Below the pieces are notes generated by a model. The model was given only the letters and a program-made list of their open reading frames with translations, was not told the DNA's origin and ran no database searches. The position numbers and the translations under genes were made by a program. A stretch of 64,000 bases of DNA from Chitinophagales bacterium (GTDB lineage: Bacteria; Bacteroidota; Bacteroidia; Chitinophagales; CAIOSU01): NCBI GenBank assembly GCA_026003335.1, contig BPHB01000003.1:62001-126000 (forward strand), in the 5' to 3' direction. The stretch's first letter is position 1, and each line of letters starts with the position of its first letter. Shown here one piece after another: positions 35,673 to 43,999 of the stretch.

Positions 35673-36881
35673 ATGAAAGTATTGACCGGAATATTATGTA
35701 TCTGCTTCACCAGCTGTCTTGTTGGTCAAACAACTGGCGGCAGCATGAGTCCAGGAGAACAATCCCTTGTCATCGGGGCAAATCGGTTGAGCATGTATCT
35801 GGGCGAGCTGAAAGGCAGGAACGTAGGGCTGGTGGTCAATCATTCTTCGCTGGTGGAGGGGCCGCAGGGACCTGTGCATCTGGTAGATACCCTGCTGCGT
35901 CTGGGAATCCACGTGCGCAAAATTTTTGCTCCCGAGCATGGATTCCGCGGTGATGCTGATGCCGGAGAAAAAATAAAAGGAGGCACCGATAAGGAAACCG
36001 GTTTGCCGATACTATCGCTATATGGCAGTCATAAGAAGCCTTTGCCTGCCGATTTAAGCGATCTGGATGTGCTCGTTTTTGATATTCAGGATGTAGGCGC
36101 ACGCTTCTACACCTACATAAGTACCCTGCATTATGTGATGGAGGCCTGTGCGGAAAACAATAAAACCCTCATTGTGCTGGACCGTCCTAATCCGAATGGT
36201 TTTTATGTGGACGGCCCCGTGCTGGATACGGCTTACCGTTCATTTGTGGGCATGCATCCGGTGCCTGTTGTGCACGGGATGACTGTTGGAGAATATGCCC
36301 GCATGATAAATGGCGAAAAATGGCTGGATGGCGGCCTCCAGTGCAGGCTAATGGTAGTGCCCTGCCTGAACTACACGCACGCTCTTCTTTATCCATTAAA
36401 AATAAAGCCCTCCCCCAATCTGCCCAACATGATAGCCGTGTATCTGTATCCTTCATTATGCTTTTTTGAGGGTACCATAGTCAGCGTAGGCAGAGGAACG
36501 GATTTCCCTTTTCAGGTCATTGGTCATCCTCAGTATGCTGGCCGGGCATTTAGTTTTACTCCTCAAAGCAGAGAAGGCGCCAAAAATCCGCCCTACAAAG
36601 GAATAGTGTGTTATGGTATTGATCTCCGGAATATCAAGGTCAATTATTTCGCCCAGCGCAAATCACTGGACCTGAGCTGGCTGATTGAGTTTTATCAGAA
36701 ATTTCCAGATAAAGACAATTTTTTTAATGCTTTCTTCACCAAGCTAGCCGGCACCACCGAACTGGAACAGCAGATAAAAGCCGGCAAAAGCGAAGCTGAA
36801 ATCAGAGAAAGCTGGCAGCCGCAACTGCAGGAGTTTAAAGCCATCAGAAAAAAATATTTGTTATACGAGGATTTTGAGTAA
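35673..36881 (+). CDS. NamZ-like exo-beta-N-acetylmuramidase (DUF1343)
   Basis: 402 residues. Signal sequence MKVLTGILCICFTSCLVGQ, possibly a lipoprotein signal. Body: NVGLVVNHSSLV, KIFAPEHGFRG, GLPILSLYG, DVLVFDIQDVGARFYTY, LIVLDRPNPNG and YPSLCFFEGTIVSVGRGTD are hallmarks of the DUF1343 family, of which NamZ of Bacillus subtilis cleaves terminal MurNAc from peptidoglycan fragments. The Glu in FEGT and the PEHGFRG motif belong to the conserved active-site region. A periplasmic wall-recycling role is likely. The stop lies 4 bases before the fmt start. Confidence 0.88.
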   Translation: MKVLTGILCICFTSCLVGQTTGGSMSPGEQSLVIGANRLSMYLGELKGRNVGLVVNHSSLVEGPQGPVHLVDTLLRLGIHVRKIFAPEHGFRGDADAGEKIKGGTDKETGLPILSLYGSHKKPLPADLSDLDVLVFDIQDVGARFYTYISTLHYVMEACAENNKTLIVLDRPNPNGFYVDGPVLDTAYRSFVGMHPVPVVHGMTVGEYARMINGEKWLDGGLQCRLMVVPCLNYTHALLYPLKIKPSPNLPNMIAVYLYPSLCFFEGTIVSVGRGTDFPFQVIGHPQYAGRAFSFTPQSREGAKNPPYKGIVCYGIDLRNIKVNYFAQRKSLDLSWLIEFYQKFPDKDNFFNAFFTKLAGTTELEQQIKAGKSEAEIRESWQPQLQEFKAIRKKYLLYEDFE

Positions 36882-36885
36882 GACT

Positions 36886-37794
36886 ATGCGGATTGTGTTT
36901 ATGGGTACACCGGAGTTTGCCGTGCCCTCGCTTGCTCAACTTCTGCAGGCAGGTTATGACATCAGGGCGGTGGTCACAGCACCGGATAAGCCGGCAGGCA
37001 GGGGGCTTAGAGTGTCTGAATCTGCGGTAAAAAAATTTTCCCTTCAACATCAGCTGCGCGTTATTCAGCCTCTCCGATTGCGTGATGAGCAGTTTCTTAA
37101 AGAGCTGACGTCTCTTCAACCAGACCTACAGGTTGTTGTGGCATTTCGCATGCTCCCCGAGCCGGTGTGGAGTTTTCCTCCGCTGGGCACCATCAACCTG
37201 CATGCTTCGCTGCTTCCCGATTACAGGGGCGCAGCTCCTATCAACTGGGCAATCATAAACGGTGAAAAAGAAACCGGATTAACTACCTTTTTTATCGAAA
37301 AAGAGATTGACACCGGCCGCATTATTTTTCAGCAAAGAATGTCTATTGGAGAGGAGGAAACCGCAGGCGAACTGCATGACAGGATGAAAATTGCGGGAGC
37401 CGGGCTGGTACTCAAAACTGTGCAGGCTATTGAACGGGGAGAGGCTCCGGCTGTGCCGCAGGATCCCGCTCTGGCTATCCACCAGGCTCCTAAGCTTACC
37501 CGTGAAATGTGTCGCATAGAATGGACCAGGTCGGCAAACACAGTATTTAATCATATCAGAGGTCTTTCACCGTATCCGGGCGCCTGGACCTTATTGGACG
37601 GGAAGATTTTTAAAATTCTCAGAGCACAAAAACAGCATGTGGCGCACGCTCATCCTCCGGGCTTGTTTTTATTTCAGGACCACGAACTACGGGTAGCCGT
37701 GCCCGATGGGTATATTCTTCCTCTGGAAGTGCAACTGGAAGGGAAAAAGCGCTTGCCCGTGGGCGAATTTCTCAAAGGCTATATCAGGCAGTAA
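36886..37794 (+). CDS. fmt: methionyl-tRNA formyltransferase
   Basis: 302 residues from the ATG at 36886 (MRIVFMGTPEFAV); an in-frame TTG at 36874 is less likely. The formyl-transfer site LHASLLPDYRGAAPINWAI carries the family SLLP motif and catalytic Asn-His (GTINLHASLLP), with EIDTGRI following. The C-terminal tRNA-binding domain is present (PYPGAWTLLDGKIFKI). It formylates Met-tRNAfMet to start translation. Follows the NamZ-like gene by 4 bases. Confidence 0.95.
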   Translation: MRIVFMGTPEFAVPSLAQLLQAGYDIRAVVTAPDKPAGRGLRVSESAVKKFSLQHQLRVIQPLRLRDEQFLKELTSLQPDLQVVVAFRMLPEPVWSFPPLGTINLHASLLPDYRGAAPINWAIINGEKETGLTTFFIEKEIDTGRIIFQQRMSIGEEETAGELHDRMKIAGAGLVLKTVQAIERGEAPAVPQDPALAIHQAPKLTREMCRIEWTRSANTVFNHIRGLSPYPGAWTLLDGKIFKILRAQKQHVAHAHPPGLFLFQDHELRVAVPDGYILPLEVQLEGKKRLPVGEFLKGYIRQ

Positions 37795-38292
37795 ATAAAT
37801 GTTTTCACCTTAAGAATCTTCAGGCGGATCTGACATGCAGTAGTTGCAAAAAAAACAATTTAAATCTTAATATATAAGACCAGCCTAAAACACGGTGAAA
37901 TATAGCTTTGCTGTAAAAAGTGCATGTGTCTTACCGTTAAGAAGCAGGCTGGAATGGCTGAGACAGGATTGAGGATTTATATTGTCTCCGGTGTTACAGA
38001 TTCACAGGATTCTGCAAAGGATAGAAGAACTCTGTTATAGGGAGTATCTTCACGTTTAAGTGGACCGTAGCGACTTACAGCTTATCCATAGTTACGGACT
38101 GCAGGTTCTGCATTGCTGTGCGTAAAGTCCCAGGCTACATCGGTTAAAAATGTTATTGGGCGGCCTTTCTCCGGCATGGAACAGCTGATACAAGGCGAAG
38201 GATTGAAAGCGGAGTTTACTGTTCTTTCATCGCTGGAGGCGACAGGAGAGTATTTTTCAAGCTACGGCCGGCAAAAATCAGATTGATGCAGG
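37795..38292. other. 498-base stretch without an intact gene
   Basis: A/T-rich at 37840-37920. No consensus promoter, tRNA or clear terminator was recognised. The only coding-like sign is an open frame without a good start at 38092-38286, listed separately. The left part (37980-38030) has loosely repeated ACAG-GATT words, too weak to call a repeat. Confidence 0.4.
38092..38286 (+). pseudogene. possible gene remnant without start
   Basis: An open frame of 64 codons, bounded upstream by TAG at 38089-38091, with GRPFSGMEQLIQGEGLKAEF and FSSYGRQKSD. The composition looks protein-like, but the only ATG (38176) would leave 36 residues. I do not recognise it. It may be the tail of a decayed gene, or chance. 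Confidence 0.2.
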
Positions 38293-38694
38293 TTATTTTA
38301 TCATCACTCCGCGCTTATTTAGTATGGGTATGTTGACACAATTATTTTCCACAATGCTTTCCGGAACAAAAACATATTTTTTATCATACAGAAACCCATC
38401 CTGCCAAAAGCTAACCCAAAACTGATTGGAGAGCCCAGTCAGATTTTCGGGTAAAAGCTCCAGTTTGACAAAGTCACGCCCTTCAATGCGGTCAAAAAAC
38501 TGCCGCAGTGAGGAAGTTTCCACCCGCTTACCCTGATGCACACCATATCCTTTGGAGCTGACAAGAACGCCTTGTATGGCCTTATCTTTCATATTGATAA
38601 GGTAAACAAACCAGGAGTTGGCTTGTTCTCCGCTTCCTTTTGCTACGGCAACGGCAATGCCTTCCACTTTTTTAAACTCAATGTCTTTAATCAT
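38293..38694 (-). CDS. conserved hypothetical protein
   Basis: 133 residues, no signal peptide, no membrane segment. Readable blocks: VAVAKGSGEQANSWFVYLIN, VLVSSKGYGV, FWVSFWQDGFLYDKKYVF and NIPILNKRGVMI, an alternating beta/alpha pattern suggesting a small globular cytoplasmic protein. I recall similar proteins being widespread in Bacteroidota without known function, but cannot check. Monocistronic in appearance, 78 bases after lipB on its strand. No regulatory site seen. Confidence 0.7.
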   Translation of the reverse strand: MIKDIEFKKVEGIAVAVAKGSGEQANSWFVYLINMKDKAIQGVLVSSKGYGVHQGKRVETSSLRQFFDRIEGRDFVKLELLPENLTGLSNQFWVSFWQDGFLYDKKYVFVPESIVENNCVNIPILNKRGVMIK

Positions 38695-38772
38695 CGGTTC
38701 AGAGCATTTTGGTCTTCAGCCTGCTGTTAAATAGTAAAAAATGTTGAACAGATAAGCCAACATTTATTGATT

Positions 38773-39504
38773 TCATTGTATTAAACGTGCGGCATGCAAA
38801 TTAGTTTTCAATTTCACCTGAAAAAGCGCTTCAAAATGACGCATCAGAGACTTTTCAACCTGTGAGATATCTACAGGTACACCAAGTTCCTGCTGCATGG
38901 AGGTAACCTGTTTGTTGGGAATACCACAGGGCACTATGAAGCCAAAGGGCTGCAGATCGGTGTTGACATTGAGAGCAAAGCCGTGCATGGTGACCCAGCG
39001 GCTTGTGCGGATACCCATAGCGCAAATTTTCCGGGCTTTCACGGGGTTAGAGGCGTCCAACCAGACTCCTGTGGCTTTAGGCATTCGTTCACCATGCAGA
39101 CCGAAATCAGCAAGCGTTAGAATAATCATTTCTTCCAGCAGCCGGAGATAGCGGTGGATGTCGGTAAAAAACTGATCTAAATCCAAAATCGGATAGCCCA
39201 CTATCTGACCTGGCCCGTGATAGGTTATATCTCCGCCCCGGTTCACTCTGAAAAACTCAATGCCTCGTTGTTTCAGCCACTCTTCGTTCATCAGCAAGTG
39301 ATGCATTTTGCCGCTTTTCCCGATAGTGATAACGGGGGGATGTTCACAAAAAAGCAGATAATTGGGTATGTGAGCATGCTTTTCAGGGGGGCGGTTTTGG
39401 TTAAAAAGTTTTTGTGCAACAGTGCGGTTAAATAGCGTATGCTGATAATTCCATGCGTCCTGGTAAGGGATAAGCCCAAGATGGATAAACTCCACTTCCT
39501 GCAT
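38773..39504 (-). CDS. lipB: octanoyltransferase LipB
   Basis: 243 residues. The family signature RGGDITYHGPGQIVGYPILD (89-108) is intact, and the catalytic pair is present: Lys159 (VKARKICAMGIR) and Cys193 (IVPCGI). It moves octanoyl from acyl carrier protein to the lipoyl domains of 2-oxoacid dehydrogenases and GcvH. Its ATG shares one base with the stop of the PGI/PMI gene, so the two are translated together. lipA is not in the window. Confidence 0.95.
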   Translation of the reverse strand: MQEVEFIHLGLIPYQDAWNYQHTLFNRTVAQKLFNQNRPPEKHAHIPNYLLFCEHPPVITIGKSGKMHHLLMNEEWLKQRGIEFFRVNRGGDITYHGPGQIVGYPILDLDQFFTDIHRYLRLLEEMIILTLADFGLHGERMPKATGVWLDASNPVKARKICAMGIRTSRWVTMHGFALNVNTDLQPFGFIVPCGIPNKQVTSMQQELGVPVDISQVEKSLMRHFEALFQVKLKTNLHAARLIQ

Positions 39505-40499
39505 CAGGCTATGGGTTGTTTGGAAAGGGAACCTTTCAGAAAATCAATCACCTGCACCTCCACAGCATCCATATTGCGGATTTCAGCCAGATAGTAGCTT
39601 ACCCAGTCAGTAAGGTGTATCAGATACAGTGCCCGTTCGATGTTTGAATTTCCTTTGGAATATATATCAAGGATGGTATCGCAATACTTGCTGATAATTT
39701 CCTTGCTGATTTCTATGCGTTGCTGATTGCGTGGATAGTCATTGTTGTTGCGCAGAAATATCACGCCCAGCTCAGGTCTTTTTTCTCTCCAGCCAACCAG
39801 CTCGTTATGATTCATTTCGGGTATAACGTGGTGCCAGGCAAGCATTTTGGAGTTTTCATTGAGCTGTTGCCGAAATCTCACCGCTACGGAGGCCATCGGT
39901 GTAGTGGTGTAGATAACAGGTATTTTGCCTTTAAGCTGAGCGGCTATCTTTTTTGCTTCTTCCTGGATTTGTTGTTCTGCATTATCCAGCAGTTCAACAG
40001 CCGCCAGGAGGTCGGCTTCAAAAGTATCCGGAATAAGCATCAGGTAATGCAGCACATAGAGCTGTTGTACCAACGAATAACCCAGGCAGGCACGAGGTGG
40101 GTTTCCTCCAGGAACCGCAATGAAGTCTACTTTGTGCTGGGCAGCCAGCTCCAGCAGTTTACCGCCCGAGCTGATACAAACAACTTTGGCTTTTCGGGCC
40201 ATAGCCTGATGAAAGGCTTTCAGCGTTTCTTCTGTATTGCCCGAATAAGAAGAAGCGATAACCAGAGAGTTCTTGTTTACAAAGGCAGGAAGAAAATAGT
40301 CTTTGTTGACAATAAAAGGCACACGCAACTCGTCTCCGGCAAATTCGGCAGCCAGATCGCCACCAATGCCCGACCCCCCAAGACCGGTCACCACCACCTG
40401 AGTGATCGGAAAATTGTGGGGTTTCACTTTTGCCTTGCGGGCAATATCTATGGCTTCCCTGATCTGCGCACTGAATTCTTTGATAAGCTGATCCATCAT
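39504..40499 (-). CDS. bifunctional phosphoglucose/phosphomannose isomerase
   Basis: 331 residues from the ATG at 40499 (MMDQLIKEFSAQIREA); the frame is open further upstream but without homologous-looking sequence. SIS-domain motifs: VVTGLGGSGIGGDLAAEF and VIASSYSGNTEETLKAFHQA bind the sugar phosphate, ISSGGKLLELAAQH follows, and the C-terminal half has WHHVIPEMNHNELVGW, typical of the bifunctional PGI/PMI family of archaea and some bacteria. It converts fructose-6-P to glucose-6-P and mannose-6-P, feeding glycolysis and glycan precursors. One-base overlap with lipB. Confidence 0.9.
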   Translation of the reverse strand: MMDQLIKEFSAQIREAIDIARKAKVKPHNFPITQVVVTGLGGSGIGGDLAAEFAGDELRVPFIVNKDYFLPAFVNKNSLVIASSYSGNTEETLKAFHQAMARKAKVVCISSGGKLLELAAQHKVDFIAVPGGNPPRACLGYSLVQQLYVLHYLMLIPDTFEADLLAAVELLDNAEQQIQEEAKKIAAQLKGKIPVIYTTTPMASVAVRFRQQLNENSKMLAWHHVIPEMNHNELVGWREKRPELGVIFLRNNNDYPRNQQRIEISKEIISKYCDTILDIYSKGNSNIERALYLIHLTDWVSYYLAEIRNMDAVEVQVIDFLKGSLSKQPIA

Positions 40500-40643
40500 A
40501 TAGTCTGATTTTTTTACAAATATAGCCTCGGCAGAGCAAGGTGTGCGGGATAATCGTTTTGGAATGGTTGTTTCACATCTGTGGATAAATTTCACTGTGC
40601 AAGGCAGGTGCATCCACGATATTTGATTATAAACCATATAGCT

Positions 40644-41291
40644 ATGCCTAAAGTGCTATCCTTTATTAATCGCAAAGGAGGAACGGGAAAGACCACCAAC
40701 GCCATTAATGTGGCTACTGCCCTTTCTGAAATGGGCAATGCAGTGGCAGTGATAGAAACAGATGTGAACTACTCATTGAGTGAAGTGCGCAGGCGGGAAA
40801 TGGAAAAAGGCGTACCCGATGACAGGCAAATCCCTGCATTATTTCAAACCGAAGAAGTGGGTGTCGTAAAGCACATTAAAAATTTTCAAAAAGAAGGTGC
40901 CTATGATTTTATCATCGTGGACAGCGCTGCCAATACCAGTGTTTATGGAATTAACAGGATAAGTGTACATAGCGACCTGGTCATTGTGCCTACCAGCTTA
41001 TCCATGAATGACATTATGGTAGCCGAGCGCACGGTGAAAGATATTCTGCCGGCAAAAGAAGAAAATCCTGCTCTGAAGATGGTGCTCCTTCCCAACCGTA
41101 TTCATGTGCTGTCCGCTTATGAAACCGTGGAAAGTGCCCTCAGGAATTTGAATATACCTGTTTTGAAGACCTACATACCCAATCTGAAGCTCTATACTTT
41201 TCTGAGTACGATATATCCAGCCGAAGGCTATCGGGAGGTAGCCAATGCGCTCCTCAAGGTGCTTATCAGCGAAGCGGAGACTGTTGCTTAA
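40644..41291 (+). CDS. ParA-family ATPase, orphan
   Basis: 215 residues from the ATG at 40644 (MPKVLSFINRKGGTGKTT). The deviant Walker A KGGTGKTT is intact. The usual DxDPQ after strand 2 reads ETDVNYSLSE, so the catalytic Asp is kept but the flanks differ. Walker B region: DFIIVDSAANTSV. No parB, parS-like repeat or partner is adjacent, and upstream is the divergent PGI/PMI gene. It may position a protein cargo rather than DNA. It ends 14 bases before the hydrolase gene, so the two are likely in one transcript. Confidence 0.8.
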   Translation: MPKVLSFINRKGGTGKTTNAINVATALSEMGNAVAVIETDVNYSLSEVRRREMEKGVPDDRQIPALFQTEEVGVVKHIKNFQKEGAYDFIIVDSAANTSVYGINRISVHSDLVIVPTSLSMNDIMVAERTVKDILPAKEENPALKMVLLPNRIHVLSAYETVESALRNLNIPVLKTYIPNLKLYTFLSTIYPAEGYREVANALLKVLISEAETVA

Positions 41292-41305
41292 TAGCAGGAT
41301 GCGCG

Positions 41306-41983
41306 ATGGACTGCAAGGAAAGCAAGTTGCGCATTGCTGATTCAGGTGCAGGTGTTGCGGTCAGCGCATTGCTGAATCTGCCTTCGGTTGTGCGCGGTTC
41401 CCTGGTAATGGCGCACGGTGCAGGGGCCGGAATGCAGCATCCCTTCATGGTGGAAACGGCTGAAGCCCTTTGCAGCAATGAGATTTCTGTGCTCCGCTAT
41501 AATTTTCCTTATATGGAAAAGGGGAGAAAAGGTGTTGATTCTCCTGTGATGGCTGTAAAAACGGTTGCTGTTGCATTGCAGACTGCCGTTCGCAGAGGGT
41601 TGTCACAGCCTTTGTGTGCAGGAGGAAAATCTTATGGTGGCCGGATGACGTCCCTTGCCGTCTCCAAAGGCTTGCTGCCTGAAGTAGCCGGCTTGTGTTT
41701 TTTCGGATTTCCTCTACACGCTGTCGGCAAGCCCTCTGCCGACAGGGCAGCGCATCTTTCCGGTATTCATATACCGATGCTTTTCATTCAGGGCAGCAGG
41801 GATAACCTGGCTGACGTAAATCTGATGCGGGCATTGGTAAAGAAATTGGGTAAAATAGCCACCCTGCATGTTGTAGAGGGGGCCGACCATTCCTTCCGGG
41901 TAGCTGGTAGTCCGCAGGCTCAGGCAGCGGTTGTATCTGAAATCTGTGAGGTTGCTGCGAGCTGGATAAAGAAGCTGGGGTAG
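41306..41983 (+). CDS. alpha/beta hydrolase, KANL3/Tex30-like
   Basis: 225 residues. Oxyanion loop VMAHGAGAGMQHPFM, nucleophile elbow AGGKSYGGRM with Ser in GKSYGG, an acidic residue after the strand MLFIQGSRDN, and the catalytic His in VVEGADHSFRV. This order matches small dienelactone-hydrolase-like proteins (COG3571 group). Substrate unknown. Follows the ParA-like gene by 14 bases on the same strand. Confidence 0.8.
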   Translation: MDCKESKLRIADSGAGVAVSALLNLPSVVRGSLVMAHGAGAGMQHPFMVETAEALCSNEISVLRYNFPYMEKGRKGVDSPVMAVKTVAVALQTAVRRGLSQPLCAGGKSYGGRMTSLAVSKGLLPEVAGLCFFGFPLHAVGKPSADRAAHLSGIHIPMLFIQGSRDNLADVNLMRALVKKLGKIATLHVVEGADHSFRVAGSPQAQAAVVSEICEVAASWIKKLG

Positions 41984-42038
41984 CTGAATTTCAGCAAACA
42001 TCAGGAGCCGTTTCCCGTATAATGATGGAAAAAACCTG

Positions 42039-42503
42039 ATGCTTCTTCGTTCCCTTTGCCTGATAGTGCTGGCTGTATGCTCTTCAGTTGTAGCCTTCTG
42101 CTGTTCTCTGGAATCTTTGGTATTTGATATTCCTGCGGATCAACGCAAAATCATGCCTGACGAGGGATGGCTAATCTTTAGCATACGGGTGACAAACTAT
42201 GATAGCCTGCCTGAGAAAATCAGCCTTAAAGCGATATGTCTGGAAACCGGTAATGAGCTTGCCCGTTATCCTCTGGGTAATAATTTTACCTTTGCACCCG
42301 GTGTAGCGCATACCTTTACCGTATTCATGAACGCAGAGTGTGGATGGAATGACACACCTGTTCCCGGCTACTATACACGCACTATCCGCTTCATTTTCAA
42401 GGAGCGGAAATCAGGTAAGGAATTAATTTTTGACCAACCTTATCTGATTGAAATTCCTCCGGAAAAACACACTGGCAATAGCGGAATTGTTTTTGACTTT
42501 TGA
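42039..42503 (+). CDS. hypothetical secreted protein
   Basis: 154 residues with a signal peptide (MLLRSLCLIVLAVCSSVVAFC). The mature part is beta-rich (LIFSIRVTNYDSLPEKISL, FAPGVAHTFTVF, YYTRTIRFIF), consistent with one Ig-like or transthyretin-like domain. No known family recognised. It follows the hydrolase gene by 55 bases and is convergent with tdk. The start at 42039 gives the signal peptide directly. Confidence 0.6.
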   Translation: MLLRSLCLIVLAVCSSVVAFCCSLESLVFDIPADQRKIMPDEGWLIFSIRVTNYDSLPEKISLKAICLETGNELARYPLGNNFTFAPGVAHTFTVFMNAECGWNDTPVPGYYTRTIRFIFKERKSGKELIFDQPYLIEIPPEKHTGNSGIVFDF

Positions 42504-42570
42504 CCTCAAGCTATAATGCGCCCCTGAGATCTATACTATTGGTTGGTTATCTTAAACTTCTCACTACAAT

Positions 42571-43155
42571 TTAGCTTTCATTCTGTTTTATACCCTTTTC
42601 AAAACAAACGCGACAGCGGGGTTCATAAATATCCATTTCACCCAGCACCACGCGTTCAGGGGAAGCCACCTTTCTGAAGGAGCGAGAAGCAATGTTGCCG
42701 CACACCATACAAATGGCGTGGAGTTTGGTAATATACTCAGCCCGTGCCAGGAGCTGAGCCATCGGACCGAAAGGTTGTCCCCGGAAATCAAGATCCAGTC
42801 CGGCTACGATCACCCGTATGCCATGCAAGGCAAGCTGTTCACATACATCCGGCAGGGCATCATCAAAAAACTGAGCTTCATCAATAGCGATGACTTCCGC
42901 TCCTTCAGTCTGTTCAGCTATTTGCGAAGAATGATTGACAGCGATGGCGCGTAGTGCATTCCGGTCATGTGAGGTGATATTGGTTTCATGATATCGTGTG
43001 TCAACGGCCGGTTTAAATATTTTAACTGTTTTATTAGCGATCATTGCTCTACGCAACCGTCTCAGCAGTTCTTCGGTTTTCCCCGAAAACATGGAGCCAC
43101 AGATAATTTCAATCCAACCTCTTTTTTGTGCTCCGATATGCGGTTCAATAAACAT
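42571..43155 (-). CDS. tdk: thymidine kinase
   Basis: 194 residues. P-loop GSMFSGKTEELLRR (20-33), the Walker-B-like AIDEAQFF (90-97) with the catalytic Glu region, and the lasso/zinc module with CMVCGNIASRSFRK and a later CRVC provide the four Cys. Type II (tetrameric) thymidine kinase, which phosphorylates thymidine in the salvage pathway. The N-terminal extension MFIEPHIGAQKRG is usual for Bacteroidota. Divergent from the hypothetical gene at 43213. Confidence 0.94.
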   Translation of the reverse strand: MFIEPHIGAQKRGWIEIICGSMFSGKTEELLRRLRRAMIANKTVKIFKPAVDTRYHETNITSHDRNALRAIAVNHSSQIAEQTEGAEVIAIDEAQFFDDALPDVCEQLALHGIRVIVAGLDLDFRGQPFGPMAQLLARAEYITKLHAICMVCGNIASRSFRKVASPERVVLGEMDIYEPRCRVCFEKGIKQNES

Positions 43156-43186
43156 GTATCGTTATCAATGGAAATGAAAGGTATGC

Positions 43187-43194
43187 TAAATTTG
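43187..43194 (+). promoter_or_regulatory. -7 box TAAATTTG before the gene at 43213
   Basis: TAAATTTG matches the Bacteroidota -7 consensus TAnnTTTG. Transcription would begin near 43200, which places the start codon at the ATG at 43213 and not at the earlier in-frame ATGs (43138-43183). No TTTG at the -33 distance was seen, so support is partial. Confidence 0.45.
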
Positions 43195-43212
43195 ATTTCA
43201 AATATAAAAAGG

Positions 43213-43953
43213 ATGGATAGAACTGTCATTCACCAGGAAATCCGTATTCTGATTGATAAAATTGCGTTCTTGAATGAAAGGCTGTCCGAAGAAAAATATC
43301 TGCATCCGGTAGAAGCCGACCTGCTGGATAGCTACGTCAGAGAATTGCAGACGCTTATAGATAAGATAAAAGCCCACCGGTCAGTGCGGGAAGATGAAGA
43401 GTCTGTTGCATCCACAGCAAAACATGAAACGGAAATGCCTACTTCTTCATCAGCGGGCAGGGGAGAAAACGAAGAGATAAAGATGCATCAGCATATTCTG
43501 GATCATATCCCCGACATTCAGCAGGTGGATGAACTTACTCAGGATAGTGAAGATGCGGATACTGCCGGCAAGGCTGAGCAGCCGCATACATTATCAGCGA
43601 AATCGTTTCAACAAGGTGCTGGAAAAAAGGAAGAAAAGGAAGCTGCAAAAAAAAGTGTATCGCTCAACGAGCGTTTCAGGAAAGACACCACAGATCTGGC
43701 TTCCAGATTGAGTACAGCCAGGAAAAAAAATCTGAAAAATTTATTTGATGTCAATCAACGCTACAGCTTTATCACTGGTTTATTTGGGGGCAGTACCGAG
43801 CAGTTTAACAAAGCGTTACATGAGCTGGCTAAGTGCGCATCGCGGGAGGAAGCTGAGGCCTATATCCGGAAAGCAGAGCTGGAATTTGCCTGGAACGAGA
43901 AGAATGAACTTGCCGCCCGCTTTAAAAATGAAGTGCTCCAGGCAATATCCTGA
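43213..43953 (+). CDS. hypothetical protein, charged linker and helical ends
   Basis: 246 residues from the ATG at 43213 (MDRTVIHQEIRIL). An N-terminal helical part (about 1-60, coiled-coil-like, NERLSEEKYLHPVEADLLDS), a low-complexity Ser/Glu/Lys linker (about 65-160), and a C-terminal helical domain (SLNERFRKDTTDLASRLS; DLFDVNQRYSF-like stretch; FGGSTEQFNKALHELAKC). I do not recognise a named family. Cytoplasmic by its lack of a signal. It is followed by plsC 46 bases on. Confidence 0.6.
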   Translation: MDRTVIHQEIRILIDKIAFLNERLSEEKYLHPVEADLLDSYVRELQTLIDKIKAHRSVREDEESVASTAKHETEMPTSSSAGRGENEEIKMHQHILDHIPDIQQVDELTQDSEDADTAGKAEQPHTLSAKSFQQGAGKKEEKEAAKKSVSLNERFRKDTTDLASRLSTARKKNLKNLFDVNQRYSFITGLFGGSTEQFNKALHELAKCASREEAEAYIRKAELEFAWNEKNELAARFKNEVLQAIS

Positions 43954-43999
43954 ATAGGCAAGCAGGTAAGTACATTTATTATCCCGTACTCTCGTTTGG

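Noticed and set aside
37980-38030. Loosely repeated ACAG-GATT words
   Set aside because: Imperfect and few; no regular spacing, so not a repeat array.
40500-40637. 46-codon upstream extension of the PGI/PMI gene
   Set aside because: It runs through the divergent upstream region of the ParA-like gene and shows no family-like sequence; the ATG at 40499 fits.
42988-43212. 75-codon N-terminal extension of the hypothetical gene at 43213
   Set aside because: It overlaps tdk antisense and the -7 box at 43187-43194 places transcription start after these ATGs.
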